64,000 nucleotides of DNA, from positions 9,734,001 to 9,798,000 of the forward strand of contig CM082579.2 in assembly GCA_040954595.2 (NCBI GenBank), written 5' to 3'. Shown here piece by piece: positions 23,901-34,898 of the stretch. Every line of letters begins with the position of its first letter. The stretch's first letter is position 1. A program made the translations under genes and the position numbers. The DNA is from Balanoglossus misakiensis. Taxonomy: Eukaryota > Hemichordata. A model generated the notes under the pieces. The model searched no databases. It was not told the origin of the DNA and worked only from the letters and a program-made list of their open reading frames with translations.

Positions 23901-26900
23901 ATATACAAATGAACATACATTTTTTTTAAAAACTGAAAAATTTAACAACTCGATAGAAATTGAGCTGTGCGTTTAAAATGGCTGCCATTAGTGGTTATCG
24001 ACTGAGAAAGTCACGAAACTATTTTCATCAGTACACTCTCAAATTTCTTTGAAATCAAAGTCAAGTACACGGTGAAATGTTTGGAAGTGAAAACCATGAT
24101 CTACAGTACTAGCTACTACTCGTACTACTATGCCTGCAAAATGCAGTATGCTTTGTTTTTGCTGAGACATAATAAATTCATTGATGCAAAAAGAACACCA
24201 TAAAGTAGATATGACACCATCTTTTACCTGTGCCAGTGGTACGGAGTATCTTGTGCCGTAGTAGGGACACGATTTGATTTCTCTGCCCATTGTCACCAAC
24301 TGTTCGATGTCTTTCACTTCGATAAGCACCCGGTCTCTGTAATCAGCCATGTGTTGATAGAATGGACAACTGCCGGAACCCGTTTTCCGTTTCTTACTAG
24401 GTTTGCCGTCTGTTTCAGAGATATCTGAATCTGGGAAGCAGGAGAAATTGTCACACTTTTAATGATATTTTGTGATACAAGCAACTTTGATGGACGTGTA
24501 TAATTACTGTCGGTTTTATCAATTTTTCACCATTCTTTTGCACTCTGTAGCTCAACGTAGCCAAATTGTATCTAATGTTTATTTCTCATTCTGCCTTTCG
24601 CTTATCTTCAATGCAGAGAGCGTCAAATTCACATCCAAAATTCAAAATTTGGCATTTTTTACTGAAAAGTCCCATAAAAATTATAGTTAAGGTAGCAATA
24701 ATGAAAAACAAATGGTGGCGGTGACAGCAAACCAGGGCTTACCTTTTTTCTTGTTTTTCTGCATTTCTAGGCACTTGTCATTGATCAGTGATATAGATTT
24801 CAATCTTCTAACTGCTTCATTGATGCACAGATTCTACAAACAGAAATGACGAGCAAACACTGAAAACTCATGCTAATAGCCTATACATTTGTTAATAATG
24901 TCTAGGAACGTGCATTCTTGGTGCTACACATATATATGACTAGAGCCTACACTCCAAAAATCATGTAGAGCAAATCGCACTTTCACTAAATACCACTTCA
25001 GTGTTTATGCTCCTTATCTTTCCTTATTCAGTGTTATCAACACCTCAAACCCATCTTGCACATACAGAATACTGTAAAACACTTTATTTTCGTGAGCAAT
25101 AAATTTTCGCGAGAGCCAAAATAGCGTGAAAATAAAAGTCGCATAAATTTTTTTTGAAGATAACGATGCAGTGAATGAAATAAGAGAACGCGAAAATTAA
25201 TACCCGCGATACAGTGGCCTCTCTCGATATCGCGAAAATTTTGACTCGCGAAAATAAAGTGTTTTACACTATTTAATTAATCACATGCCTACCTGTCGAG
25301 ATCCCAGCGACACCACCTTGGTGTCTTCACCAAATGGACTTTTCTGAACCTCCCTCACAAACTGCGCTAACTGAGAGTGAGTTCTGCTGCAGTAATAAAT
25401 CTGGTAAACGAAAAAGACGGCGGCCATTTATCGGTTAGTCATTTGGTCGCAGTCTGCTATGCATGGATCTTGTTTGAATTCACATTCCGCAGTGATGAGA
25501 CTAGACATGCAAACGTCAATCTGAATCATGTACTTTTATCAAGTTTTTTTTATGAAATCACATCATTTCACAAAATTGTCCATATCAAATTTAAGATTCT
25601 TCACTCCATAGCATAAACAGAATTTAAGGTTCTATTTTACTGTGTTTTAATTGTTTTTCAGCATTTGATGAGCAAAATTTGATTTTTTTTGATCAATTTA
25701 TATTTTCTATGTTTCGTTAGCTTTGTATCATTTATGAAGGGCTTTGATAGAAATCATCTGCCACATGTACAATATGTATAACATTGCAACTTCTCATTAG
25801 AAACTAACAGCTTATCGCCTTTTAATTACAATCCCCCTTGCAGCTACAATTACACTAACAATGCCAGTTACCTTGGTAACACACGGCTCATCATCATCGT
25901 CATCACCTTTGCCTTCATTTTCATCATCATCATCATCGACGGCACTTCTCACCGTGGATTCCTCATCGCTGTGATACTCCTCCACGACTAAATGGTCGTC
26001 ATCCTCATCATCTCCGTCATCACCCCTGCCACCTGAAGACTGTGCGGCAGAACCGCCACCTGCAGGTCCCCTCTTGCCGACGTCATTCTCAAGAGCAACG
26101 TCAGACGGTTGCTGATGATAAAATGCAACAATGAATTAAAGGTACATAAGCTGCAACTGGATAAAAAAAATAGAGTTTTAAATAATCTCATATATGCTTT
26201 TAATTATGTCTATTAAATGATATTTCATGATAATATATCAAGCTCTACACTTATTTATGACAAAATGGCCAAATATTAAAGAAAAACGAAAATTCCTGCA
26301 ATTTTTTAAAAAAGTGCAATATTGCAATGAAAAAGGAAAATATAATGTCTTCAACAATTTTACTCTGAATTTTTCCCCCTTAATTTTAGACCACATAGAT
26401 ATACATTTTCATTGTCTCCAGGTCTTGATCAAAATTTGATGAAAAAAGGTGGAAAAAGTTATGAGGGTTTATTTTTTGTAACCCTTGCGATAATAGGGCA
26501 CATGAGCTGCAACTTTGGGGGTAATTATCATAATTTTCTTGTGTTTTTTACTGCTTATAATGTCACTTTTTTTGCTTTCATAACAGAGTAACCTTTTTAC
26601 CACAGTGTGAGCACATATATCAGTTATACCATTAGACTTAATAAACTCCCTGTGAGAATTACCACACGGTAATAAAAATAATTTCTTTCTTCCTATCAAT
26701 TACTATAATGATAATCTCGAGGCTCTTGGTCAATTTGAAATGCTGAACTAAATTACAATGATTGTCGTTGAGTGAGGGTTGCGCAACACTACATGTACCG
26801 CCACAAAACAGTGAGGCACTACATGTTTGGGGCTCAAACTACAATGCATGGTTCATAGCAGCCATTCTGAGGAATTCTTTGAAGATTCAGAAAGATGAAA

Positions 26901-29900
26901 ATGACAGCAATGTTGCAGTGTGAGATGCTAATTAAAGAATCCTTGATATACATGTACATGTAGTTAAGGTGTCCTTTTAGCTACATTAATTAATTGGTCT
27001 GAAACAATTAAGCTAATTCAACAGTAGTTCCATACAACTACATGTATATGTATGTTACCATTCTGAGAAAACAGCCTAAACTCACCTTTCTCTTCACAGA
27101 GTACCTTCTCTTGGTCTCACTTTTCAATCGCTTCAACCTCTCTTCATACCGCAGCTTTCTCTCAATTTCTTCCTGAAATGGGAAGCATTTACAAAGATGC
27201 AACTTACAGGCAACTGAGAAGCATATGACATAATCGAGTGATCTACTGTATAAAACTCTCTTTCTAACACAAGTTTACATGTACATGTACATGTAATCAG
27301 GATAAATACTCCAAGCTAATTACTGCTACATGTGTATATCCGTGGGAGCACCACCGGTAATTTGTATGACTCACCCTTCCTGTGCTGGAACATTTTATCA
27401 AAGTAAATGTCACCTGGTCAGTAAAAATAATTCATTTTTTTTATAGCTACATGTATCCCTTCTAAACCATTGGTAATAGATTAGGATGCCTGAATTTTCA
27501 TTACTGGGTCTCTATGGTTCAGACATGGATGCATATACCCATCGACACACACATGTACCAGTATCTACATGTATACATGTACATGTGCATGCATGCACAA
27601 AGACAGTAATATACATGTATTAGGACAGTCAACCCATGGACTTTTACCACCCTGACACTTCCCACTCACCGGGTAGGGCTGGAACCAGGCATGGACAATG
27701 TAGGTTGAGGTAAAATGCACTGGAGAGATTAATGTCCAGGGGGTACACTACAATGTAGCTGAGCACGACCACAACAATGTGATTTACACGTAAGGAAAAC
27801 AAACCTTGAATGCGATAGTTTTCTGATAATAAGGTTCGCACAAACACAACAGTCACACTTTTGCAGTATGAACTGCTGGAGACAATCGTCATGGAAACAG
27901 TAGAGAAAACATGGCAAGTAAATAACACCTCTGTTGCCATGGCAACAGAAACAACAGTATATTTATATATATTTAGCCTCTGCGGTGCCCACAGGATGAC
28001 GTCAGAGCTGACATCACCATGACGATCAGGAAAAATCCTTCGTTTCAAAATAGATTAATTGGCGTAAAACGTCAGCAACGCAACTAATTTTGGGATCAAA
28101 TATCCAGAGGGGAGAGTCTCGCTATCCATTCTTACTGCTGCACTGGCGTTCGTAAGTCAGAGAATTTGGCTCGTTGCATATACACATAGTAGCTGGGGGA
28201 AATACATGTCCTTGCAGACTGTCGCACTTGGATAGTGCTACTTCCAGTCACCCGGCTGCCACTCTTGCGATTACATTTTGTACTACTTTTCCATATCAAG
28301 TGGGAAGACAAATGGCAGAACCTAAGGAATCTGATTCCATCGACGCAGCGGACAGTCACATTCCCATCGATGTGACCTTTGGGGTGGTCATCCCTTGCGT
28401 ACTGACAGGAGTTGTGTTCACCCTGATCATCCTGGTGGTCACTTTCCGTTACCACCACCTGCGGACTGTGGCCACGGCGCTGCTGACCAGCCTGGGCATT
28501 CTGGACCTGCTGACGCTGACCGCCGTCGTCCCCGTGCAGGTCTACATGTACGCCTTCCAGCGGGCCGGCGAGCGCACCCTCTGCCTGATCCAGCAGTACC
28601 TGTTCCACGTGACGCTGGCCATGACGTGCTTCCAGTCGACGTGCATCGCCGTCAACCACTGCATCTGCCTGGTGCACCCGGCCACGTACAAGGCGTACAG
28701 CACCCGCACCACCACGGCCATGTCGCTGACGCTCTGCTGGTCGTCCGTTCCCATCATCTGGTGCCCCATACTGCTGGCCGAGACGCAGTACGAAGACCGG
28801 CAACGCGGGAGCGCCGGGGCGGCGGCGGACCACTGCACTTTCTGGCTGGGAGCCTACTCCTACTTCACCCTCCTCACCGGCTACCTGCTGCCGTGCCTGG
28901 CCACTCTCTACTGCTACTGCGCCATCTTCTGGCGGCTGCGCAGGGACTCCCGGCAGATCGGCGACGCGGAGCAGGCGACGGCCAACCACCCCTCGGCCAA
29001 CCCGGCCGTGGTCCAGCTGGCGAAGACCTCGCTGGTCACATTCCTCGTCAGTCTGATCTTCGCGCTGCCGTACGCCACCCTGAGCTCCCTCGTCAACTTC
29101 CGGACGATCGCGGAGGTGCCCGGACACGGCCTGCTCCTGGCGTCCCTGGTCTTCACCGTCGGCTGCGCTTTCAAGCCGCTCGTCTACGTGGTGTGCAGCG
29201 ATAACCACAGGTTGGGCGTCAAGAGGCTTCTCGGCTGCGAACGCCGCATCAGCGTGCCCAAAATCACAATCCAGCTGCCGACCATCGGCCCAGAGCAGCC
29301 CATTCAAACTGTAAGTCTGAGCACCAGTCAAGAACTGCTATATCCTCCAAAATCTTCTCGTGTTTGAAGGAACAATATTTGGGATTTTTGTGCTATTTCT
29401 TTCAATATCTTTTTTCCTGTGTTACGAATCGCGCTTACATGATGTACATGATTCTTTTTTCCTGTGTGGAGACATAATGGAAATCTGGTTTATCAAGCCC
29501 ACTACTTTTCTGCTTTGCTCAATTCCTTAATTTTCATCAAATTCCTTTTTTGTCAGATTCAAATATCACATGAGAATGGACATAACAACTACCAGTCTTA
29601 ACATCAAATATTTTGTATAAAAAAAATAGGTTGTCTTAATCTCTTGTTTTATGACATAAACCTTTATTTTGTTATCTGTATAGGAGAACAATATTTTTTC
29701 ATGTCCCACTTTGAGTTTTGGTAGTTCAAGTTCAGATAAATAAAAAAACATTCTTTTTTAACCCTTTCACCACTATGGTTTTGTCCAAATCAATTGTTTT
29801 CATGGTAAAAGTTGGACCTCTTAAATCTTCAAATGTTAAGAAGGCTTTACCCAGCATCGAAGTGGTCAACAATGCAGTCTCATCATGGTGGGATTGCAGA

Positions 29901-32166
29901 GTGTGGGTAGGGGTGGGGGTGGGGGTGGGGGTGAAGACACTAAAATTGTAGTCAACTAAATCTGTTGGCCCCCTTGCAGCTAGCCATCACTGTGCATTGG
30001 CACCAAAGAGTTAAATCTTGGCAATGATGGATTGGTTACACGCTGTCACTGCACACCGACTGATCTGATGAACCCACCACGCGACTGTGTCACCGAGAAA
30101 CTGTGCTGCTACCATGGAGTTGACTGCACGTCGACTCCAAGGATGAACTATGCGTGCGATTACCACCGAGGGGAGACTACGTGATTGTGTTGCCACGGCA
30201 GAGCGACTTGCACACTGTCAATGTAGGCTGAATGTGTTAATTGACACAGTGGAGCGATACATGTCGTATTCGAGCAAAACAGGTTTTGATACATCATTAA
30301 TTTTTATCGCGTCTTTAATAATGTACATGTATTGTCCCATTTGTGAGACACACGCCCAGTACTTATTGCTGTTCCCAGCAGGTACTGTCCTTGACGTCAT
30401 AATCACGGCTCTATCAACACCTTTGCCTATCCTTCCGTGTTAGCATTATCAAGGTGACCTTTCATTTCCTTTACGGGAAAAATGGATTTCTCTTAATAAA
30501 AAATTAACAGCGTTTGCAAGCATACATGTACATGTACTTACTGCCCCCAACTATTCTCATGGACTATTTTTCCCATATCTGGGCAATATCTGTCAACACA
30601 GGACTGTCAGTGAGTGACAAGGATTAGGCGTAAAATTTATTCTACCTTGAGTTCAGCTGCTTTTTCAGCCTTGGCTCTTTTCTCATCAAACTCCACCAGC
30701 CAATCCGGCTCATCGCTGGGTCTCTTGGTTGTATTCTCAAAATCATCACTGAAAATTTGAAAAAAACACAGAGCTCCCCACTGAACAGTTACGTACATGT
30801 AAGTACTGTAAAACGGGTTATTTTCGCGACAGAAAATTTTCACGATATCAAAAGAGGCAACTGTTACGCAAGGATTAATTTTCGCGTTCTCTTATTTATT
30901 TTACTGCATTGTTGTCTCAAAAAAACATTTTACGCGACTTTTTATTTTCATGTTTTTTTGGCTCTTGCATATTTCGTGAAAATTCATTGCTCACGAAAAT
31001 AACTCGTTTTACAGTATAATCACTGTCACACAGTAAGAAATAAAGTTTTGGAGGGTGTAAGAAGGGCCCACAATGAAACAAATTAATCATATTGACATTT
31101 TCTTCACCATACTATGCGGTAGCCGCCCGCTGCGCTTAATCATGTCAATTTGCTGCAGCCGACACATGCTTAGTAAGAAAACACTTGCAGTTGGAAAACG
31201 AGCACATAACAAGTCCCTTGATGGCTTAAGTGGATGGACTGATTGGGATAACAGTGGCATGTTTACCTTGTTGCTACGGCAACTTTCCCTTGGAGGATAT
31301 CCTCAAGTTCCTGTCTCCTCCGTTCTTCATAATCTCTCAGCCACGTCAGAGCACCACAAATCAGACTCAAAGATTTGCCCTACAAAAGGAAAATGTGAAT
31401 TCATCATTATGAGAATGTGCCCCTCCCAATCCCCCCCACCCCCCAGATTAGGTTTGTGGATTCACACAGGCACAAGAAAAAAATTGCTCACACTCTCAAA
31501 ACCTAACTCATTTTGAATGATGTTTTATGATCTACTTGATGATAGTAAGGTGGCCTGTTCAAATTACAGAGTTAAAAAAACATATTTTCATGTATAGACT
31601 GTAGACAAACAGAAACTTTAATGCGTACGGACATGTTGTTAAATTACATGGGTACACTAACAAATGTATAGGGGGTGTATGTATGTCTAATATCTATGTG
31701 ACATGTCTGTAGACTAAACACATGCACATGTAGTACATATACATTTATCCAGCATTTCCACTGTGAATCTCCCTGGTTATAAGAAGCAGTCTTCCCTGCC
31801 AAGACATTAATTTTACTTGAATGGTGTGTGATCAGACATGTGTAACCCTTTAACCTCCAAGTTCGCTATATAGAGGTCCAACTTCATCATAGAAAACAAT
31901 GGATTTGGACTAAACCACGGTGGTGAAAGGCTTATAAACATGAAATGGGCTGATGGGTTATGAAAGTGCGGATGTGGGATACTTTCCCCACAGGTTATTC
32001 CTAAGAGCATATTTACCGTTCCGGTAGGGCTTTCAAAGATTCCGATTTTACCCTGATCCAGTGTTCGGTACAGTTCTCTCATGAACCGCTGCTGAATATC
32101 GTAGGGTTGAAACGGAAACGGAAAGGTGCCTGGAATATCCGTGTCCTCTTTCCCTGATGAATCCAT
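17513..32166 (-). CDS. DDX11: ATP-dependent DNA helicase DDX11 (CHL1/FANCJ family), complete
   Basis: Superfamily 2 iron-sulfur 5'-3' DNA helicase that acts in the nucleus in sister-chromatid cohesion and replication-fork repair. Exons (minus strand, 5' to 3'): 32017-32166, 31267-31379, 30646-30748, 27086-27172, 25872-26111, 25293-25400, 24743-24833, 24228-24430, 23736-23888, 23188-23427, 22908-22946, 22617-22764, 22126-22248, 21654-21839, 21221-21324, 20543-20761, 19802-19908, 19233-19317, 18637-18715, 17884-18038, 17513-17572. Joined length is 2793 nt (930 aa; vertebrate DDX11 is around 900-970). Motifs: [11 protein letters not shown] near the N-terminus, Walker A ESPTGTGKS (residues 45-53), [10 protein letters not shown], four Fe-S cysteines near 270, 288, 319 and 352, DEAH at about 395, [19 protein letters not shown] and NQSIGRAIRH (motif VI). 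The start ATG has a good context (GCGATGG). No break is seen, and a GPCR gene lies antisense in intron 3. Confidence 0.96.
17884..19317 (-). CDS. DDX11: DDX11 exons encoding helicase domain 2 motifs V-VI
   Basis: Exons 19233-19317 ([21 protein letters not shown]), 18637-18715 (ending [12 protein letters not shown]) and 17884-18038 ([20 protein letters not shown]) carry the conserved C-terminal helicase block. The arginine finger region QSIGRAIRH is intact, so the protein appears catalytically competent. The last short exon 17513-17572 gives 19 residues and TAG. Confidence 0.92.
20188..20285. mobile_element. Partial CTGTAAAAC-end MITE in DDX11 intron
   Basis: Begins ACTGTAAAACGGGTTATTTT, then CGCGAGCAATAAATTTTCGCG, as in the complete copies at 25071-25273 and 30804-31018. 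Only the left part is recognisable. The family name is unknown to me. Confidence 0.7.
20867..20941. repeat. (ATG)n trinucleotide microsatellite in DDX11 intron
   Basis: About 25 nearly perfect GAT/ATG units with one GAC variant. The poly-Met frame it produces is not a gene. Confidence 0.95.
22617..22764 (-). CDS. DDX11: DDX11 exon encoding a divergent inter-domain linker
   Basis: The exon reads [14 protein letters not shown] and continues as a Q/S/K-rich linker ending SSPLV, joining at phase 1 to the exon 22126-22248 ([10 protein letters not shown] ... [18 protein letters not shown]). The linker is poorly conserved in the family, but frame, phase and the flanking conserved [11 protein letters not shown] segment support it. 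Donor is GTCAGT. Confidence 0.85.
23466..23680. mobile_element. Degraded copy of the AGCTGCCA-end element in DDX11 intron
   Basis: About 215 bases closely matching the element at 34899-35250: shared segments include CAGCCTCCATACAAACAGTA, GAGATGACAAACTGATGCAA and ATTTGGCAGCT. The ends (TTTAGAGCTGCCA and TGGCAGCTGGTTAAG) are diverged forms of the terminal repeats of the second copy. Confidence 0.8.
25071..25273. mobile_element. Complete CTGTAAAAC-end MITE in DDX11 intron
   Basis: About 200 bases with terminal inverted repeats: CTGTAAAACACTTTATTTTC on the left and GAAAATAAAGTGTTTTACA on the right. The interior is rich in TTTTCGCG/CGCGAAAA. It lies between exons 25293-25400 and 24743-24833; its right end is only about 20 bases from the exon at 25293. 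No coding capacity, so it is non-autonomous. Confidence 0.85.
25872..26111 (-). CDS. DDX11: DDX11 exon encoding an acidic, low-complexity linker
   Basis: An 80-codon exon, phase 0 at both ends, encoding a glycine-rich then Asp/Glu-rich stretch (runs such as DDGDDEDDD and DDDDDE) before the Fe-S part of helicase domain 1. An acidic insert at this place is typical of DDX11/CHL1. The GAT-repeat DNA resembles the nearby ATG microsatellites and may be length-polymorphic. Confidence 0.9.
27173..28311. other. Left part of DDX11 intron 3, upstream of the nested GPCR
   Basis: About 1.1 kb with no supported exon. It contains several ACATGTACATGTA tracts (about 27284, 27570) and should hold the GPCR promoter and 5' UTR; no TATA box or other element could be assigned with confidence. 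Confidence 0.6.
28312..29367 (+). CDS. Intronless rhodopsin-like GPCR nested antisense in DDX11 intron 3
   Basis: A 351-aa single-exon seven-transmembrane receptor for the plasma membrane. The first in-frame ATG is 28312 (MAEPKESDS). Hydrophobic segments lie at about residues 20-45, 52-80, 92-120, 135-157, 180-208, 236-262 and 273-297. Class A landmarks are Asp65 in TM2 (LGILDLLT), Cys91 and Cys175 for the TM3-ECL2 disulphide, Trp143 in TM4, Pro194 in TM5 and Pro253 in TM6 (FALPY). Departures: DRY reads NHC (115-117) and NPxxY reads KPLVY (288-292); TM1 lacks the usual GN pair. Third codon positions are strongly G/C, unlike the AT-rich neighbourhood, which also opens long spurious frames on both strands. 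Possible poly(A) signal AATAAA at 29739. Ligand unknown. Confidence 0.88.
   Translation: MAEPKESDSIDAADSHIPIDVTFGVVIPCVLTGVVFTLIILVVTFRYHHLRTVATALLTSLGILDLLTLTAVVPVQVYMYAFQRAGERTLCLIQQYLFHVTLAMTCFQSTCIAVNHCICLVHPATYKAYSTRTTTAMSLTLCWSSVPIIWCPILLAETQYEDRQRGSAGAAADHCTFWLGAYSYFTLLTGYLLPCLATLYCYCAIFWRLRRDSRQIGDAEQATANHPSANPAVVQLAKTSLVTFLVSLIFALPYATLSSLVNFRTIAEVPGHGLLLASLVFTVGCAFKPLVYVVCSDNHRLGVKRLLGCERRISVPKITIQLPTIGPEQPIQTVSLSTSQELLYPPKSSRV
29368..30645. other. Right part of DDX11 intron 3, downstream of the GPCR
   Basis: Noncoding, AT-rich. It includes the probable GPCR 3' UTR (AATAAA at 29739), a short GGGGGT-repeat (29907-29933) and an ACATGTACATGTA tract near 30525. No exon on either strand could be supported. 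Confidence 0.6.
30804..31018. mobile_element. Complete CTGTAAAAC-end MITE in DDX11 intron 2
   Basis: Left end CTGTAAAACGGGTTATTTTC, right end GAAAATAACTCGTTTTACAG, flanked on both sides by TA, which suggests a TA target duplication as made by Tc1/mariner-like transposases. Internal sequence resembles the reverse complement of the other copies. Confidence 0.85.
32017..32166 (-). CDS. DDX11: DDX11 first coding exon with the start codon
   Basis: ATG at 32166-32164 opens [10 protein letters not shown] and 20 residues later reaches the Q-motif-like [15 protein letters not shown], the usual DDX11 N-terminus. The exon ends at ...SPTGT with donor GTAAAT, and the next exon (31267-31379) begins [13 protein letters not shown], so the intron splits the Walker A loop between T and G. 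Minus-strand sequence upstream of the ATG shows no in-frame continuation of homology. Confidence 0.93.
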
Positions 32167-32458
32167 CGCTGGTTACGGAAGCCTTAATTGAGAGTGTCCG
32201 GCGTCAGCTATGAAGACATACCTTTTGTAAGAAAATTGGGATATTCTTTAATATGATTTATTATGGAGCTTGTTGAAATGTCACATTTCATTAAAAGCAC
32301 CATGACCATTGTAACATACCATATATTGAAATCTCAATTGGTTTGTGGTTGGCCAAATTTGTCATGGTTTCCAGGGTCGTTTGTTGAATCACACAGTCCA
32401 AGACTGACAGCGTTATTCAACAGCGGATTCCTCTCATTGGGATACCCCCCCCCCCCCC

Positions 32459-32544
32459 TAGCTGCAATGATTGTAGCGGGTGCTGCCCTAGTGCTGCGCA
32501 CACACCAGTCAACCTAGCAGCACCCGCTACAATCATTGCAGCTA
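32459..32544. repeat. Perfect 28-bp inverted repeat flanked by poly-C runs
   Basis: TAGCTGCAATGATTGTAGCG (start of left arm, 32459-32486) is matched exactly by the right arm at 32517-32544, with a 30-base spacer. Both sides are bounded by runs of C on the same strand, so the C-runs are not part of the inversion. It lies about 300 bp upstream of the DDX11 start codon. Confidence 0.85.
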
Positions 32545-32627
32545 CCCCCCCCCCCCCCCGGCCCTGCACAGATCTGTACAGCAGTGTACGCAGGACTACA
32601 TCCCCCCCCCCCCCCACGGTCGCCTGG

Positions 32628-32741
32628 GAGTTGGGTCGTATATACACGGCGATCGTCGATCGTATACTAGTATACACTGCGATCACCTATATAAAGCGAT
32701 CGCCGTGCATATACGATCGCCATGTACTTACGACCCAACTC
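32628..32741. mobile_element. Small palindromic element with GAGTTGGGTCGTA ends
   Basis: Outer arms GAGTTGGGTCGTA and TACGACCCAACTC frame inner inverted arms GTATATACACGGCGATCG and CGATCGCCGTGCATATAC. About 114 bases, no coding capacity; best read as a MITE/foldback element. Family unknown. Confidence 0.7.
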
Positions 32742-34898
32742 GCACGTGATGTGACTGTGATCAATGTGCATGTTGTCAGAGTCAAGATGTAAACATGGCG
32801 ATACATCTTCGCTGGCCAAGCATTGTTTACTAATGTTTCGAGCCAGGGATATGCCGTCCAAAACCATACTATAAACCACTAAGACGAATTTCAACCCACC
32901 TTAGTTTACAAATTGTAGTGTATTGTGCCGTAAATAGAAATAGTCATCTATATTCACTCCGTGTACGACAACCTCGGTGAACTTGCATGAACTTTTTTCG
33001 ACAACTCAGTTTTCAAAGGGCCCGCTCTGAGCATGCGCAAGCTTTCGACAACTTGGCGAAAATTTTGGCCACTTGGTGGCGGGCTATCCGTCACCGCAGC
33101 CGATTCCAACAGCCGATCAAGCGCATTTTAATTCATAAACGTATCAATTTAAATAATTAAAATTATATTAGCCTATATGAAAGACCTTTATTGTGTTTTA
33201 TTGGATCATATCATGCAATATGTTACAATAAAGATTTGGGTAAAACTGAGAAAAACAATCGAAAACATAAAATGTAATTGTATGTTATAGATATATTCCA
33301 AGATTTTAATTTATTAAGCACGTCCTTTTGATGATACGTAAATGAAAGGCTATTGTATTCTAGTGATGTAGTCTGGTTCCCTGGCAGACATTTAAAGAGG
33401 AAAGTGGACGAATATCATTTGATTTATGGCTGGGGTCGAAAGCTGCGCTGAATACTATAGCCGGACTCAATACTGCACAATTAGTTGAATTTAGGCCTAC
33501 AAGTGGCTTGTCCATCGGCATCGCGACATTGGGTCATTTGTTTTAGGTCTAAGTTCGAAGGGGCATTAGACCGGAGGAGTCCTCCTCCGTCTCACTCGCC
33601 ATCCTGATCCTCTGATTGATTGTATTGTCCAGGGAAGCGTGACTGTCAAGCTGGGTGATGTTGTACATGTCCCTTGCTGATTGGGCGCATCATCGTACTA
33701 ACAGTAGATAACCTGTCACGTGTAGCCAGCTGGGGTCTGTTGTCTATAGAAGGGGTATCAACCGGCATCCGATGATATTCTACTGCGCGTTGTACTTTGG
33801 ATTTGAAAACGATCATTTTGACTGTTGTAATGAGACTAATTCTGCATCTTCCTGGCGGGGGTTCCCCGTAGCTCCTTTCAGAATCCCCATCGCCTCAGCT
33901 GTAGGTGACTGGTCCACGGCTCTCCTGTTATAATTCTCCTGCGGCCTCGTGAATTTTACAAACGGATAACCAAAAGTGTGCTTTATATCATACCACCGAA
34001 ACACGATGGGGATACATTCAATCGTATGCAGTCAAATTGCACCGCGTACCACGCACCCGTTATATCTGCCATTTTGTTTTCTTCAAACAATGGTCGTAAT
34101 TTTTGTGCCAAGTACAGCAAATACTATTTTGCACACAAACCACCCGCATGCAATTATCCCCAAATAATCAAATGCATATATCACACAAGTCACTAATTGC
34201 ACCATTAGGTATACCTGTTTTCGGCGCGCGAATGTGTGTGTGTGTGTTGGGGGGGGGGGGGTATATGTGGGTATGACTAATCGCTGCAATTTCAGTTGTA
34301 TTTCGGTCTGAGAATTGGAGAGAGTCTAAAATTTTACTCGTAGAAAGCAATTCCATATCGAGGTTTAATTATTATTACGTAACGTAAAGATTTATTTATT
34401 ACATAACTTATTACATTAATATAAATGATTACGGTATGTCAACTATCTGTTAAAACGCCCAATATGTTTTGTGAAATGCGCAATTATGATCACTTACAAT
34501 TATTAGTCTACTAATTATCTACATAATTTGGCATACTGGTCTTCGATTTCTTCTAGTTTCTACTCTTATTTTATACTACAATAAATACGAACATCTTAAG
34601 GTAGATATTGTCATTTTCTTGAAATTTCGCAAAAGGTGCCTTAAGAGTATTATTGTACGACATAAAGAATACGCTATGTCACCGCACTTAATTTTCGCAA
34701 TAGGAAAAACTACAGCATTAGCAGTGCGAGAAAAGAGCTGACTCAGCATTTTACACAAAATTGAAGATCCCTAACCGAAAAAATAGCACGGGAACACACT
34801 GTCTTCTCTCTATATTTGTTTTCAACATTCATTGATAAACAATATATATATAAAATCAAGAAAATGACAATATTCTAACTTGTGAGTAGTCATCTACC

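Larger units (their letters stand above)
32167..34898. other. Intergenic region upstream of DDX11
   Basis: The helicase promoter must lie in the left part, but no core element is assignable. Notable content: three C-runs (32445-32458, 32546-32560, 32601-32615), a perfect 28-bp inverted repeat between the first two (32459-32544), and a second palindromic unit at 32628-32741. The rest, to 34898, is AT-rich without supported exons; a G-run occurs at 34250-34261. Confidence 0.65.

Noticed and set aside
27644-28048. 134-codon hydrophobic minus-strand frame in DDX11 intron 3
   Set aside because: No domain recognised, overlaps the probable GPCR 5' region, not linked in phase to DDX11 exons.
28132-29331. 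399-codon minus-strand frame opposite the GPCR, and a 269-codon plus-strand frame at 28395
   Set aside because: Both are shadows caused by the GC-rich codon use of the GPCR; their proteins are Arg/Ala/His/Gly-rich without domains, and the real frame has clear 7TM landmarks.
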